DNA of 64,000 nt from Sphaerochaeta pleomorpha str. Grapes (GTDB lineage Bacteria > Spirochaetota > Spirochaetia > Sphaerochaetales > Sphaerochaetaceae), in the NCBI RefSeq assembly GCF_000236685.1, contig NC_016633.1, positions 496,001 to 560,000 of the forward strand, in the 5' to 3' direction. Both the position numbers and the translations under genes were made by a program. The stretch's first letter is position 1; every line of letters starts with the position of its first letter. The notes beneath the pieces were generated by a model. That model did no database searches. It was not told the origin of the DNA and was given only the letters and a program-made list of their open reading frames with translations. Of the stretch, positions 8,997-17,967 are shown piece after piece.

Positions 8997-10101
8997 CTAC
9001 TCCTCCTTCTGGTCCCATCGGAGGAAACTTTCTATAAAGGAACCGATATCGCCATCCATTACTGCCTGGATATTACCAACAGTTTCTCCGGTTCGATGAT
9101 CCTTAACCATAGTATACGGTTGAAAGACATACGACCTGATCTGGCTTCCCCAGGTAATCTCTTTCTTGGCAATAGCGGTTTTCTGGTGTTCTGCTTCCTG
9201 TTTTTCCCGGTAGTACTCAAACAACCGACTCCTAAGCATTTTGAAGGCGACATCCTTGTTCATGAATTGGCTTCGTTCATTCTGGCACTGCACAACGATT
9301 CCCGATTCGAAATGGGTAATACGTACCGCACTGTCCGTCTTGTTGACATGCTGGCCGCCAGCGCCTCCGGCACGATAGGTATCCAGCCGGTAATCTTCAG
9401 GTTTTAGATCAATTTCGATCGTATCGTCGATTACAGGGGAGGCATAGACACTCGTAAACGAAGTATGCCTACGTTTCTGTGCATCGAAAGGACTGATCCT
9501 GACAAGCCGGTGAACACCTGCCTCGCCTTTCAGGTAACCAAAGCTGTATTGGCCGCTAACTCGAATAGTTACGCTCTTGATACCGCCCTCATCTTCCTGC
9601 AAATCCAGAATTTCACTCTTGAAACCGTTCCGCTCACAGTAACGAAGGTACATGCGCATCAACATATTCGCCCAGTCGCTGGCTTCTGTTCCACCGGCGC
9701 CGGCATGGATCGATAGAAAACAATCGTTTTTATCAAACTTTCCATTGAGCAAAGTCTTGAGTTTCAGAGTATTGTATTCATCGATAATGGCAGAAATCTG
9801 CACGTCAATCTCAGCTTCTTCTTCCGGGTTTTCGGGTTCCGAGGCATACAGATCAAACAGTTCTACCATGTCATCCATCTTTTCGATGAGTTCTTTCCAA
9901 GGGATGTAGGAATCTTTCAGGCCATTGAGTTCTGCATACAGCTCTTCGGCACCCTTCTTGTCTTCCCAGAAACCTGGCAACAGGGTTTTTTCCTCAAGAT
10001 CTGCAATCTTCTTTTGCATTGAATCCGGGTCAAAGCCGCCTCCAGACGGTATAGGCTTCTTCTTTTACAGTTTCAAACTTCGCTTTATTTTGAAAATACA
10101 T
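8997..10101 (-). CDS. prfB: Peptide chain release factor 2, expressed through a programmed +1 frameshift
   Basis: RF2 reads UGA and UAA stops and triggers peptide release. The downstream frame carries the GGQ motif in TYRAGGAGGQHVNKTDSAVR and, earlier, the RF2-type segment HRLVRISPFDAQKRRHTSF. The true start is the ATG at 10101 (TAGGAG upstream), giving 23 codons that end in CTT-TGA. The main frame is +1 relative to this and continues DPDSMQKK. The stretch from 10019 alone would lack the N-terminus. With the shift the protein is about 367 residues, the normal RF2 length. The gene follows the GH57 gene after 14 bp and precedes the PEGA-like gene by 2 bp. Confidence 0.95.
10030..10043 (-). promoter_or_regulatory. 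prfB autoregulatory frameshift site
   Basis: Reading the minus strand, a Shine-Dalgarno-like GGAGG (10043-10039) is followed by three bases (CGG), then CTT (10035-10033), TGA (10032-10030) and C. This is the same layout as the E. coli prfB site: internal SD, 3-nt spacer, slippery CTT, and UGA followed by C. When RF2 is scarce the ribosome slips +1 at the UGA and makes full-length RF2. Confidence 0.93.
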
Positions 10102-10115
10102 ACAAACTCCTAAAA

Positions 10116-12017
10116 TTATTTTCGTTCCAGACGGAGCCCTATAGTGACTTTCTGTTGCAACCCCGGTGAAAGATTCAACGTCCAGAGCGGTAGCAACAAA
10201 GTATGCTGGTACAGGTTCTCAGGACCCAATGTGGTCATATATTCAATAGTATAGTCTTCTTTGAGCAAGGTAAAGCGATTATCGGCAACAAGGGTTATAG
10301 AGGTACTGTTCGGCTCATCAAACAACCTAACAGACTTCACGTCGTCAAGAATCACCTCCGAATCCTCATAGGGACTCGATTTCTTGCTCTCAAGCAGCTG
10401 GACGGGAACCGTCTGACTCTTGGTGCCAAGGGAAAGGGGAATCTCACAACCATATAGACACCTGACTTCTTCCTCGCCAGTATTGGTTATCGTAATATCC
10501 ACAAGAACAGTATTCTGCCTGAATTTAAAATGCTTTTCCAAAGTAAGCTGGCTCTCAAGGAAAGCATGTTCATAACAGGTTGCCGTTGCAAGGAATTCCG
10601 TATTCCTCCGGTCAAGGACCGAAAGAGTGTATACGGTACTTCCCATATCGAGGCAATGGAGGGAATCTGTTTTTGCATATTCATCCAATGGAAGCGTAGG
10701 ATCGATAAAAACATCATTGAAAATACGCTGTTTTTTACCAGGGGAGAGAGGATGCAAAGCCTTTGAGACTCCGAACCCAGAAAGAGGGGAAAAAGTATCG
10801 CCATAATTGAACAGCGAAGGCAGATAGGTCAATTCACTCAACGCCCCACCCTTTGCATCAACTACTGCACTCAGATTTTTCCCGATGGTAAAATGTTCTA
10901 GGTTACCGTCATGGTCATAGTCTACATCCATAGGATAGGAATAGTCTTTCTGGGAGGATAAAACAGATTCAGCCTCACTGATATAACGCCAAACAAGCTT
11001 TCTCACCGAAGAACGCAACATAGAACCGGTCGCATCACAAACATACGGGGATCCCGAAGCAATTTTCAGCAAGAGGGCATCGATGCGTTTTCGAATATCC
11101 TTGTCTTTCTTATAACTACGCGAAATCTCCCAAAGGGAGGTATAGCGCCCATACAGATAGGCAAGAGACTCGTCTTTTACAAAGATCTCATTGAAACAGG
11201 AAAGATCAGACACCAGGCTATCATACCCATACCATCCGCTCTGCAGATAACCAGTCTCTACAGGCAAATTTGGATCGGCAAGCTCATCGATAGCTACCGT
11301 ACCATGGTTGAAAAACAAGGAAAACAAGGCAAGTGTCTCATCTTCGGTGATATCACCCTGACAGAGTTGATCAATGTTGAGCATTGCCAGGCAGTAGTCA
11401 CTGGTTTTATCTTCAAGACGTATTTTTATCTGTTCAAGCAGGTATCCGAAACTTATCTGACGTTGGCCGAATTCCTGCACCAGACGCCCGATCAAATCAT
11501 CAGTTGGGATAATCTGAACGGTTTTCCCAAGTTCCTGCATCTGATAAGGAATTGTTTTGCCAACGGTGTCGTGTATGGCATCATGACTGGAAATCAGAAT
11601 TTTATCGATACAACACAAAGTCAGGGTATTGATATAAATCGGATTGAAGAATTCCCCGTAACACCAAAGGGTACGAGGCCTTTGCCCATACCTTTTTCGA
11701 ATCCAGGTGGTATCCAGTTCAATCTGATTAGAACGGTCCTTAGGTGAAAGGAGAGAAAGGACACTCTGATGGTAACTACCGGAAATAAGCTCAACCCTGC
11801 CCTTCCGGGCAAGGTCGGCAATAAGCATATTCACTTCTGGATGGTTACATTCCAACCATTCCATGATAGAACCGCTGAGATACAATTGCAGCACAGAATC
11901 CGAGGAATTATACAGATAGGTTAACAGTGGCTTGAAAACACAAACCAATGCCCGATCGTAAACAGGCGTTGGAGAACCCGAAGAAATTTGACTGTAAGCC
12001 CCTATCATTAATTTCAT
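10116..12017 (-). CDS. GH57-type glycoside hydrolase / 4-alpha-glucanotransferase-like protein
   Basis: 633 residues. The N-terminal half has the GH57 barrel features: the start MIGAYSQ, PLLTYLY, and TLWCYGEFFNP. Glu122 there lines up with the GH57 nucleophile (Glu123 of Thermococcus litoralis 4-alpha-glucanotransferase). The C-terminal half is beta-rich and matches the layout of the DUF1925/DUF1926 domains of that subfamily (YDHDGNLEHF, ECEIPLSL-like region, final hydrophobic strands). The likely substrates are alpha-glucans. The usual first-motif His (HxHQP) is not evident near the N-terminus, so activity is less certain than family membership. It lies 3 bp after rnfB and 14 bp before prfB, an odd position for a sugar enzyme. 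Confidence 0.68.
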   Translation of the reverse strand: MKLMIGAYSQISSGSPTPVYDRALVCVFKPLLTYLYNSSDSVLQLYLSGSIMEWLECNHPEVNMLIADLARKGRVELISGSYHQSVLSLLSPKDRSNQIELDTTWIRKRYGQRPRTLWCYGEFFNPIYINTLTLCCIDKILISSHDAIHDTVGKTIPYQMQELGKTVQIIPTDDLIGRLVQEFGQRQISFGYLLEQIKIRLEDKTSDYCLAMLNIDQLCQGDITEDETLALFSLFFNHGTVAIDELADPNLPVETGYLQSGWYGYDSLVSDLSCFNEIFVKDESLAYLYGRYTSLWEISRSYKKDKDIRKRIDALLLKIASGSPYVCDATGSMLRSSVRKLVWRYISEAESVLSSQKDYSYPMDVDYDHDGNLEHFTIGKNLSAVVDAKGGALSELTYLPSLFNYGDTFSPLSGFGVSKALHPLSPGKKQRIFNDVFIDPTLPLDEYAKTDSLHCLDMGSTVYTLSVLDRRNTEFLATATCYEHAFLESQLTLEKHFKFRQNTVLVDITITNTGEEEVRCLYGCEIPLSLGTKSQTVPVQLLESKKSSPYEDSEVILDDVKSVRLFDEPNSTSITLVADNRFTLLKEDYTIEYMTTLGPENLYQHTLLLPLWTLNLSPGLQQKVTIGLRLERK

Positions 12018-12020
12018 TCG

Positions 12021-12818
12021 TTACCGCTTGATAATACATTTGCTAGGGCATGCTTCGGCTGCTTCTGCAATCTGGCTATGAGGAACATTCTGATCAAACT
12101 TTGAAAGGAAGTTCTCTACTTTACAACCGGATTCCGGGAATTTGTTTTCACAAATCTTGCAACCGATACAGCCAACAGTGCATTGTTTGCGTACTTTTCC
12201 GCCTGGTTCGTGACTGTTACAGTCAACTACATATTCACTGTCTACACGCATCATCTGGATAACACCGTTCGGGCAGATCTTCGTACATTTTTCACAACCT
12301 ATGCACAGATCTTCGTCAACGATGATAAACCCGTCCTTGTCTTTCGAGATAGCTCCGACCGGACAGACAGCAATACAGCTTCCGAGATGAAGGCAACCGC
12401 TTTTACAAGTATTGTCTCCTCCAAAAAGTAAAGCAGCTGCATTACAATCAGCAAGACCTTTGTAATCGTAATCCTTATTGGTAAATTCACAGTTACCACC
12501 GCACATCACATGGGCAACCATCTTCGCAGAATCAGTTGTATCGATGATTTGTCCCATAATCTCAGCCATTTTTGCAACAAGTGCTGCCCCTCCGGGGTTA
12601 CAGAGACCAATCTGGGCTGTACCGTTTCCAACGGCATCCGCATAGGCATTACATCCTGCATAGCCACAACCACCACAGTTCGCACCGGGCATGATTTTCT
12701 CAAGCTCAACGATACGCTCATCTTTTTTAACGGCAAGTTTCTTCTCGGCAAAAGAGAGACCATAGCCAAAAATTCCACCCAAGGCGGCAATAACCAATAC
12801 TGCAAATAAAATATTCAT
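12021..12818 (-). CDS. rnfB: Rnf complex subunit RnfB (ferredoxin-oxidising Fe-S protein)
   Basis: 265 residues: one N-terminal membrane helix, then the ASKHA-like Fe-S domain with CGGCGYAGCNAYADA, and ferredoxin-type clusters CLHLGSCIAVCP and CIGCEKCTKICP. A further Cys-rich C-terminal cluster (CTVGCIGCKICENKFP ... CPSKCI) is also present. RnfB takes electrons from reduced ferredoxin and feeds the membrane complex that reduces NAD+ while pumping Na+ or H+. It is the last gene of rnfCDGEAB, 11 bp after rnfA. The start has AAGGAGAAAAGCC before the ATG. Confidence 0.95.
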   Translation of the reverse strand: MNILFAVLVIAALGGIFGYGLSFAEKKLAVKKDERIVELEKIMPGANCGGCGYAGCNAYADAVGNGTAQIGLCNPGGAALVAKMAEIMGQIIDTTDSAKMVAHVMCGGNCEFTNKDYDYKGLADCNAAALLFGGDNTCKSGCLHLGSCIAVCPVGAISKDKDGFIIVDEDLCIGCEKCTKICPNGVIQMMRVDSEYVVDCNSHEPGGKVRKQCTVGCIGCKICENKFPESGCKVENFLSKFDQNVPHSQIAEAAEACPSKCIIKR

Positions 12819-12829
12819 GGCTTTTCTCC

Positions 12830-13423
12830 TTATACCAGATGCAAATTCGTAATCAAGGACTTGTCAAATGCCATGAATGCAAGAGCCATCAAGCCTGCGG
12901 AAATAAAAGCGATTGGCATACCACGGAAAGACTTACGTACAGGTTGAACATCAAGCCGTTCCCGGATGTTACTCATGAGCACGATAGCAAGGGTAAACCC
13001 AAGTCCGGCAGCGAGCCCACCGGTAAAGGATTCCATGATATTGTACCCATTGGTGATATTAATCAAGGCAATGCCAAGTACGGCACAGTTGGTCGTTATC
13101 AAGGGAAGGTAAATTCCAAGGGCCTTGTACAGCGGGGGACTGATTTTCTGGATGATCATCTCAAGCAACTGGACTAAAGCCGCAATTACCAGGATGAAAG
13201 AAAGTGTCTCGAGATATTCCAAGGACAACGGAACCAGAAGGAAATTGTAGATACACCAGGTAACAACGGAGGCAACCGTAGTTACAAATGTTACGGAAGC
13301 ACCCATTCCAATGGCATTCTCACTGCTCTTGGATACCCCGATAAAAGGGCAAAGACCCAAGAACTGCACCAAGATGAAGTTGTTAATAAATATAAATGTT
13401 AGCAGAATTGCCAAATATGACAT
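12830..13423 (-). CDS. rnfA: Rnf complex subunit RnfA (integral membrane)
   Basis: 197 residues, six hydrophobic helices. The conserved phrases FLGLCPFIGVSKSSENAIGMG (near residue 20) and YLPLITTNCAVLGIALIN carry the two Cys residues that coordinate the intramembrane Fe-S cluster with RnfE. Length is typical (about 190). It begins 1 bp after the rnfE stop and precedes rnfB by 11 bp. Confidence 0.95.
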   Translation of the reverse strand: MSYLAILLTFIFINNFILVQFLGLCPFIGVSKSSENAIGMGASVTFVTTVASVVTWCIYNFLLVPLSLEYLETLSFILVIAALVQLLEMIIQKISPPLYKALGIYLPLITTNCAVLGIALINITNGYNIMESFTGGLAAGLGFTLAIVLMSNIRERLDVQPVRKSFRGMPIAFISAGLMALAFMAFDKSLITNLHLV

Positions 13424-13424
13424 G

Positions 13425-14057
13425 TTACTTCCCCTTCTTTCGTGATGTATTCCAATCGAAGAATGCCTTCAGATACCCCATGAGCAAGAGTGCTCCCGGA
13501 GCAAGGGTCATAACCCTTATAGGATTCTCATGGAACCAAGGAACATTGATTACACCAAGGAAATCCCCGACAGGGAAAAGGGTAATCGTCCCGGATCCCA
13601 TCAACTCACGGATCAAGGCAATCAAGGTTATTCCCAAACCAAACCCAAGGCCCATACCTAAAGCATCGAGGGCACTGTCAAGCATGGTATTCTTACTTGC
13701 AAAGGCCTCTGCACGACCCAAGATAATACAGTTGACTACTATCAACGGAAGATAAACCCCCAACGCCTGATACACGGCAGGGACATAGGCATGCATAACC
13801 ATTTCCGTAACAGAAACCAAAGCCGCGATAACAACAATATAGGCAGGGATATGAATACTATTGGGAATGACATTGCGTAGTGCCGATATGATGATATTGC
13901 TAAACAGCAATACAAACATTACCCCTGCAGTCATCCCAAGTGCATTTGAAACCTGCGTAGAGACACCCAGAACAGGACACAGTCCCAAAACAACCACAAA
14001 TACGGGGTTTTCAGCAAAGAAGCCCTTGGTAAATTCCTTCAGATGACTTCCTTTCAT
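13425..14057 (-). CDS. rnfE: Rnf complex subunit RnfE (integral membrane)
   Basis: 210 residues, paralogous to RnfA: VFVVVLGLCPVLGVSTQVSNALGM and YLPLIVVNCIILGRAEAFAS repeat the same Cys-containing half-channels. It has six helices and a basic C-terminal tail. It overlaps rnfG by 4 bp. With RnfA it forms the symmetrical membrane pair holding the buried cluster. Confidence 0.95.
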   Translation of the reverse strand: MKGSHLKEFTKGFFAENPVFVVVLGLCPVLGVSTQVSNALGMTAGVMFVLLFSNIIISALRNVIPNSIHIPAYIVVIAALVSVTEMVMHAYVPAVYQALGVYLPLIVVNCIILGRAEAFASKNTMLDSALDALGMGLGFGLGITLIALIRELMGSGTITLFPVGDFLGVINVPWFHENPIRVMTLAPGALLLMGYLKAFFDWNTSRKKGK

Positions 14058-14611
14058 TTTGTACCTCCCAGGCTTTTCACGTACTCACTGCCGCCAAACA
14101 GGGCCTTGCCTACTGCAGCAAACGTTACGGACGCACCACTGACAGCGGCAGCCTCATCGGCAGAAAGCATGGATTTATTGGTCGGGACAGGTTTAGTTGC
14201 ACCGGTTCCCTTGAATTTATCCATATATCCCTCGGCCTCGCTCTTCTTGCCCAGTCCAGGGGTTTCACTATTGGTAAGCATCTTAGCAAACAAGGTCTCG
14301 CCCTCAACAGTGTAAGAGGCTACCAAGGTGAGCTGCCCGCCATAACCAGAACCTTTCAGCCCTACGATATAGCCTTTTATCTCGCCGCTGTCTTTCAAGG
14401 TAAGATAATAGGACACAAAGGAGTTATCACTGACAGCCTGCTGTTCGCCGATTTCCCAACCATTGCTGACTTCGTTGAGAGCCTTCATCTTGTTTTCCAG
14501 CTCTTGTTTCTCGATAACCGGCCTGGTAATTGCATTGGTATATCCCAAGGCAAATGCGCAGACACCACATATCACAAGAAGGATCAAAGCATACTTTAGA
14601 TTTTTCTTCAT
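14054..14611 (-). CDS. rnfG: Rnf complex subunit RnfG (covalent flavoprotein)
   Basis: 185 residues: one N-terminal membrane helix (about 7-26) and a periplasmic FMN-binding domain (GYIVGLKGSGYGGQLTLVASY, NSETPGLGKKSE). ApbE normally attaches FMN to the last Thr of a D-x-x-S/T-G-A-T motif. Here the motif position reads V-S-G-A-S-V-T (Ser161), with Ala where Asp is usual. A second T-G-A-T occurs at 136-139. FMN may therefore be carried on Ser161, or the site may be altered. It overlaps rnfD and rnfE by 4 bp each. Confidence 0.92.
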   Translation of the reverse strand: MKKNLKYALILLVICGVCAFALGYTNAITRPVIEKQELENKMKALNEVSNGWEIGEQQAVSDNSFVSYYLTLKDSGEIKGYIVGLKGSGYGGQLTLVASYTVEGETLFAKMLTNSETPGLGKKSEAEGYMDKFKGTGATKPVPTNKSMLSADEAAAVSGASVTFAAVGKALFGGSEYVKSLGGTK

Positions 14612-15702
14612 ACTTTTTCCTCCTTCATTTGTTTCCGGTATTCCTTGGTGTCACCGAATTTACGGGGAACAACAAACCTATCGATAGTCGGGGTAACGAT
14701 ATTCATCAGAAGGATGGAGACAGAAACCGCCTCTGGCATCGAACCGAAATATCTGAAGAGAAAGGTAAAGAAGCCACAGCCAAGGCCAAAGATAATCTGG
14801 CCTTTCCTGGTTATGGGTGAAGTAACGTAATCGGTAGCCATGAAAATGGCACCGAGCATCAAACCACCGGTAAACACGGAAGAGAGGACATCGCCCTTGA
14901 ACAAACCGAGATCAGCACGTAAGCCACCGAAAATCCAGCTGAGGAGCGCAACCGAGACAATATAGGTTGTACTTGTCTGCCAGGAAATCACTTTCTTCAC
15001 CAAAAGATAGATTCCACCAACTAAAAGCAACAAGGCACTTACCTCACCGATGCACCCTCCGACGTTTCCGACAAAAGAGTCAATGGTATACGGGGAAAGC
15101 CCCAGGGTTTTGGACAGGTTTACTGCAAAATCGGAAGCAGGATACCCACCGGAGGAGAGTAACTGGTCAGTTGACATCCCGAGAGACCCTGAAACTATAG
15201 CTGTCTTCGTAAATGAAAGAGGGGTGGCTGAACTCAGTGCATCAGGCACAAGCTTTGCAAGGGCCCTCGGCATCGAATAGCGGCTCATCGGAGTCGTGAA
15301 CGAGAAGAACACGAACACTCGTCCGGCCAATGCAGGGTTTACCCAGTTGGCACCGAGCCCACCAAAAGTCCATTTTGCAACTACAATTGCAAAGAAACTA
15401 GCTATACAAGGGATGAACAAGGGAATGCTAGGGCTCATATTCAAACCCACAAGCAGTCCAGTCAAGAAGGCGGAGCCATCCCAGAGCGTATCCTCGTGGC
15501 TGAAAAGCCCAAGCAAGAATTCAAATAAGACTGCCGTACCGATTGAGACGGCAAGAACCAAAAGCGACCTCAAACCAAACGCATAGACTCCCCACACTGA
15601 AGCAGGTAGCAATGCAAGCGATACGGTCCACATGATAGACGCAGTATCGGCTTTCGCATGAATATGCGGGGACGCCGAAACCGACAACGAGGGTTTCATC
15701 AT
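14608..15702 (-). CDS. rnfD: Rnf complex subunit RnfD (membrane flavoprotein)
   Basis: 364 residues with about nine membrane helices, related to NqrB. VNPALAGRVFVFFSF and the C-terminal ATDYVTSPITRKGQIIFGLGCG are family signatures. The covalent-FMN site reads D154-A-L-S-S-A-T160-P-L: the acceptor Thr and the Asp are kept, but the Gly of SGAT is Ser. A 4-bp overlap joins it to rnfC and to rnfG. The start ATGATG gives a choice of two adjacent codons. Confidence 0.94.
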   Translation of the reverse strand: MMKPSLSVSASPHIHAKADTASIMWTVSLALLPASVWGVYAFGLRSLLVLAVSIGTAVLFEFLLGLFSHEDTLWDGSAFLTGLLVGLNMSPSIPLFIPCIASFFAIVVAKWTFGGLGANWVNPALAGRVFVFFSFTTPMSRYSMPRALAKLVPDALSSATPLSFTKTAIVSGSLGMSTDQLLSSGGYPASDFAVNLSKTLGLSPYTIDSFVGNVGGCIGEVSALLLLVGGIYLLVKKVISWQTSTTYIVSVALLSWIFGGLRADLGLFKGDVLSSVFTGGLMLGAIFMATDYVTSPITRKGQIIFGLGCGFFTFLFRYFGSMPEAVSVSILLMNIVTPTIDRFVVPRKFGDTKEYRKQMKEEKV

Positions 15703-17009
15703 TTCTTCTTTCTCCCCAATTTTTTACCATTCTTCATTCCGTGGACAAGAGGAATATGTGCAGGGCACACAAACGAGCAACACCCGCATTCCTTACAATC
15801 CATAAGACTGTTTTTCATTGCATCATCATACATTCCATGGCTGATGTAACGATACAGACGTGCAGGCATCAACCCTATCGGGCAGGCAGCCACACAACGG
15901 CCACAGTTTAGGCAGGCCGTAGACCGATACTCTTTGACTTTCGGAAGAGCTAAAAGTCCGCTCGACCCCTTGGCCATGGGAGTATCCTGACTGAAGAAGG
16001 AGAAACCCATCATCGGGCCGCCACTTACCAGCTTGTCCGGATCACTGGAGAAACCCCCGCAAAAGGCAAGCAGATCGCTCATTTTCGTACCAATCGGGGC
16101 AAGAAGGTTTTTCGGATTGGCAATACACTCCCCGGTAACACTGATTACCCGTTCATACAATGGCTTATGCAGTACAACTGCCTCATAGATTGCATTACAG
16201 GTGCCTACGTTGCAGACAACCGCACCTACATCCAAAGGAAGTTTACCCGAGGGAATCTCACGATTGATGGTAGCCTTCAATAATTGCTTTTCATCGCCCT
16301 GGGGATATTTCATTTTCAAGCCAACGACTTCAACAGGAAATCCCTTTTCCTTGGCTATATCCTGCAAGTGGGCGATACAATCACTTTTATTGAGTTCAAT
16401 ACCGACGATAACGCGTTTAGCCCCTGCAATCTTTGCAGCAATCATGGCTCCTTCTAGGGCAAATTCGCCCTTTTCAAGCATCAAACGGTAATCGGCAGTA
16501 AGATAAGGTTCACATTCAACCCCGTTTACGACCAAAGCCTCAACGGATTTTCCCTTGGGAATCGAGAGCTTCACATGGGTCGGGAATGTTGCACCCCCCA
16601 TGCCGACAACGCCAAGGTCCTTGACCAAAGCAAGCAACTCAGCGCTTTCTTTATCCTGCCAAGAATATATCTGGCTTGGGTCCTCAGGCTGTTCCTGATC
16701 AGGTACGATGACAAAGGCATCGCAACATATGCTATTTGCAAGGGTTGCTTTTCTTATATCTTTGATAATCCCGGATACAGGAGAATGCACATCAGCGCTG
16801 ATGAATCCGGAAGCCTCTCCGATTTTTTCCCCTTTCCGTACGAGATCCCCTTTCGACTTCAAAGCTTTCGCCGGTGCACCCAGGTGCTGAGATAGCGAGA
16901 CGACCAACTCCGAAGGCATGGGGAGTCGTTCAATCCGCTGGGAACGGCTGAATACCTTTTTGTCATCAGGATGCACACCACCCTTACTGAACGTAGGTAC
17001 TTTCTGCAT
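15699..17009 (-). CDS. rnfC: Rnf complex subunit RnfC (NADH-binding)
   Basis: 436 residues. It has an N-terminal barrel-sandwich segment (LSQHLGAPAKALKSKGDLVRKGEKIGEASGF), the NADH/FMN region (VGMGGATFPTHVKLSIP, VNGVECEPYLTADYRLML) and, at the C-terminus, two [4Fe-4S] motifs CLNCGRCVAACP and CKECGCCSFVCP. RnfC is the NAD(H) site of the complex. It is the first gene of rnfCDGEAB, preceded by AAGGAG and a -10 element. Confidence 0.96.
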   Translation of the reverse strand: MQKVPTFSKGGVHPDDKKVFSRSQRIERLPMPSELVVSLSQHLGAPAKALKSKGDLVRKGEKIGEASGFISADVHSPVSGIIKDIRKATLANSICCDAFVIVPDQEQPEDPSQIYSWQDKESAELLALVKDLGVVGMGGATFPTHVKLSIPKGKSVEALVVNGVECEPYLTADYRLMLEKGEFALEGAMIAAKIAGAKRVIVGIELNKSDCIAHLQDIAKEKGFPVEVVGLKMKYPQGDEKQLLKATINREIPSGKLPLDVGAVVCNVGTCNAIYEAVVLHKPLYERVISVTGECIANPKNLLAPIGTKMSDLLAFCGGFSSDPDKLVSGGPMMGFSFFSQDTPMAKGSSGLLALPKVKEYRSTACLNCGRCVAACPIGLMPARLYRYISHGMYDDAMKNSLMDCKECGCCSFVCPAHIPLVHGMKNGKKLGRKKK

Positions 17010-17043
17010 GGAAAACGCTCCTTATTGCTGTAGTTAAAATCCT

Positions 17044-17049
17044 ATTATA
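17044..17049 (-). promoter_or_regulatory. Candidate -10 element of the rnf operon
   Basis: A perfect TATAAT on the minus strand, 35 bp upstream of the rnfC start and followed by a leader with AAGGAG (17023-17018). No good -35 hexamer is visible at 16-18 bp. A TG directly precedes the -10. Confidence 0.55.
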
Positions 17050-17094
17050 CATTTTTTACAAAATGCGGTTCTATTGTACAAGAAAATACGTATA

Positions 17095-17967
17095 ATGAAA
17101 ACCATGAATCGAATTTTTAAATATGCTTTTTGGAAATTAAAAGGTATAAAAGTATATGCTTTGGTAGGAAAGAGCGGAACAGGTAAAAGCTTCCGATCAA
17201 AGTTAGTCGCAGAGAAATATTCCATTGATTTGATCATAGACGACGGTCTATTGATCAGGGGAGACCGCATCCTTGGAGGAAAGTCAGCGAAACATGAAGA
17301 CAATGTCCTTTCGGCTGTAAGGACTGCTGTATTTGATGATTCTGAACACCAAAAAGAAGTAAGAGATGCCCTGCAGAGGGAAAAATACCACAAGATCCTG
17401 ATAATCGGAACCAGTGAGAAAATGGTGTATAAGATTGCACAGCGTCTCAATCTGCCCCAACCGGAAAAACTGTTCAGGATAGAGGACATCGCAACCAAGG
17501 AAGAAATCGAAACTGCCATGAGGATTCGCTATACAGAAGGAAAACACGTCATTCCGGTTCCTTCCATCGAGATAACAAGGAACTATCCACAGATAGTATA
17601 TGATACCATGAGGGTTTTTTTCAAAAACAAGCGCCCATCACCATTCCGCAAAAGGAAAATCAGTTTTGAGAAAACCATCGTCCGCCCTGAATTCAGCAAG
17701 TATGGAAAAGCAACAGTAAGCGAGGCCGCCTTGACCCAGATGGTCGCACACTGCCTTGACGAATTCGATAGTCAGCTCAAGGTAAAGAAAGTCACGGTAC
17801 AGATGAAACCGGAAGGCTATGCCTTAACAGTCAGGCTGAGAGTTCCCATGCAACACCAGATAACCACAACGCTCGGGGAATTGCAGGAATACATTGCAGA
17901 CAGCCTGGAAAAATATGGAAGCATATTCGTAGCAAGCGTCAATATTGAAATCGAGGAATGGGCCTAA
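17095..17967 (+). CDS. P-loop NTPase fused to an Asp23/Gls24-like domain
   Basis: About 290 residues from the ATG at 17095; an ATG at 17104 is also possible and neither has a clear ribosome binding site. The N-terminal part holds a Walker A (VGKSGTGKSF), then IDLIIDDGLLIRGDRILGGKSAK and a Walker B-like KILIIGTS strand. After a basic linker (KRPSPFRKRK) comes a C-terminal domain. Its ending VTVQMKPEGYALTVRLRVPM, then LGELQEYIADSLEKYGSIFVASVNIEI, follows the Asp23/Gls24 pattern (alternating strand, Q..v...ve..tG..V..VnV.V). It sits alone, divergent from rnfC and convergent with pcnB (4-bp overlap). The domain assignments are inference; the function is unknown. Confidence 0.6.
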   Translation: MKTMNRIFKYAFWKLKGIKVYALVGKSGTGKSFRSKLVAEKYSIDLIIDDGLLIRGDRILGGKSAKHEDNVLSAVRTAVFDDSEHQKEVRDALQREKYHKILIIGTSEKMVYKIAQRLNLPQPEKLFRIEDIATKEEIETAMRIRYTEGKHVIPVPSIEITRNYPQIVYDTMRVFFKNKRPSPFRKRKISFEKTIVRPEFSKYGKATVSEAALTQMVAHCLDEFDSQLKVKKVTVQMKPEGYALTVRLRVPMQHQITTTLGELQEYIADSLEKYGSIFVASVNIEIEEWA

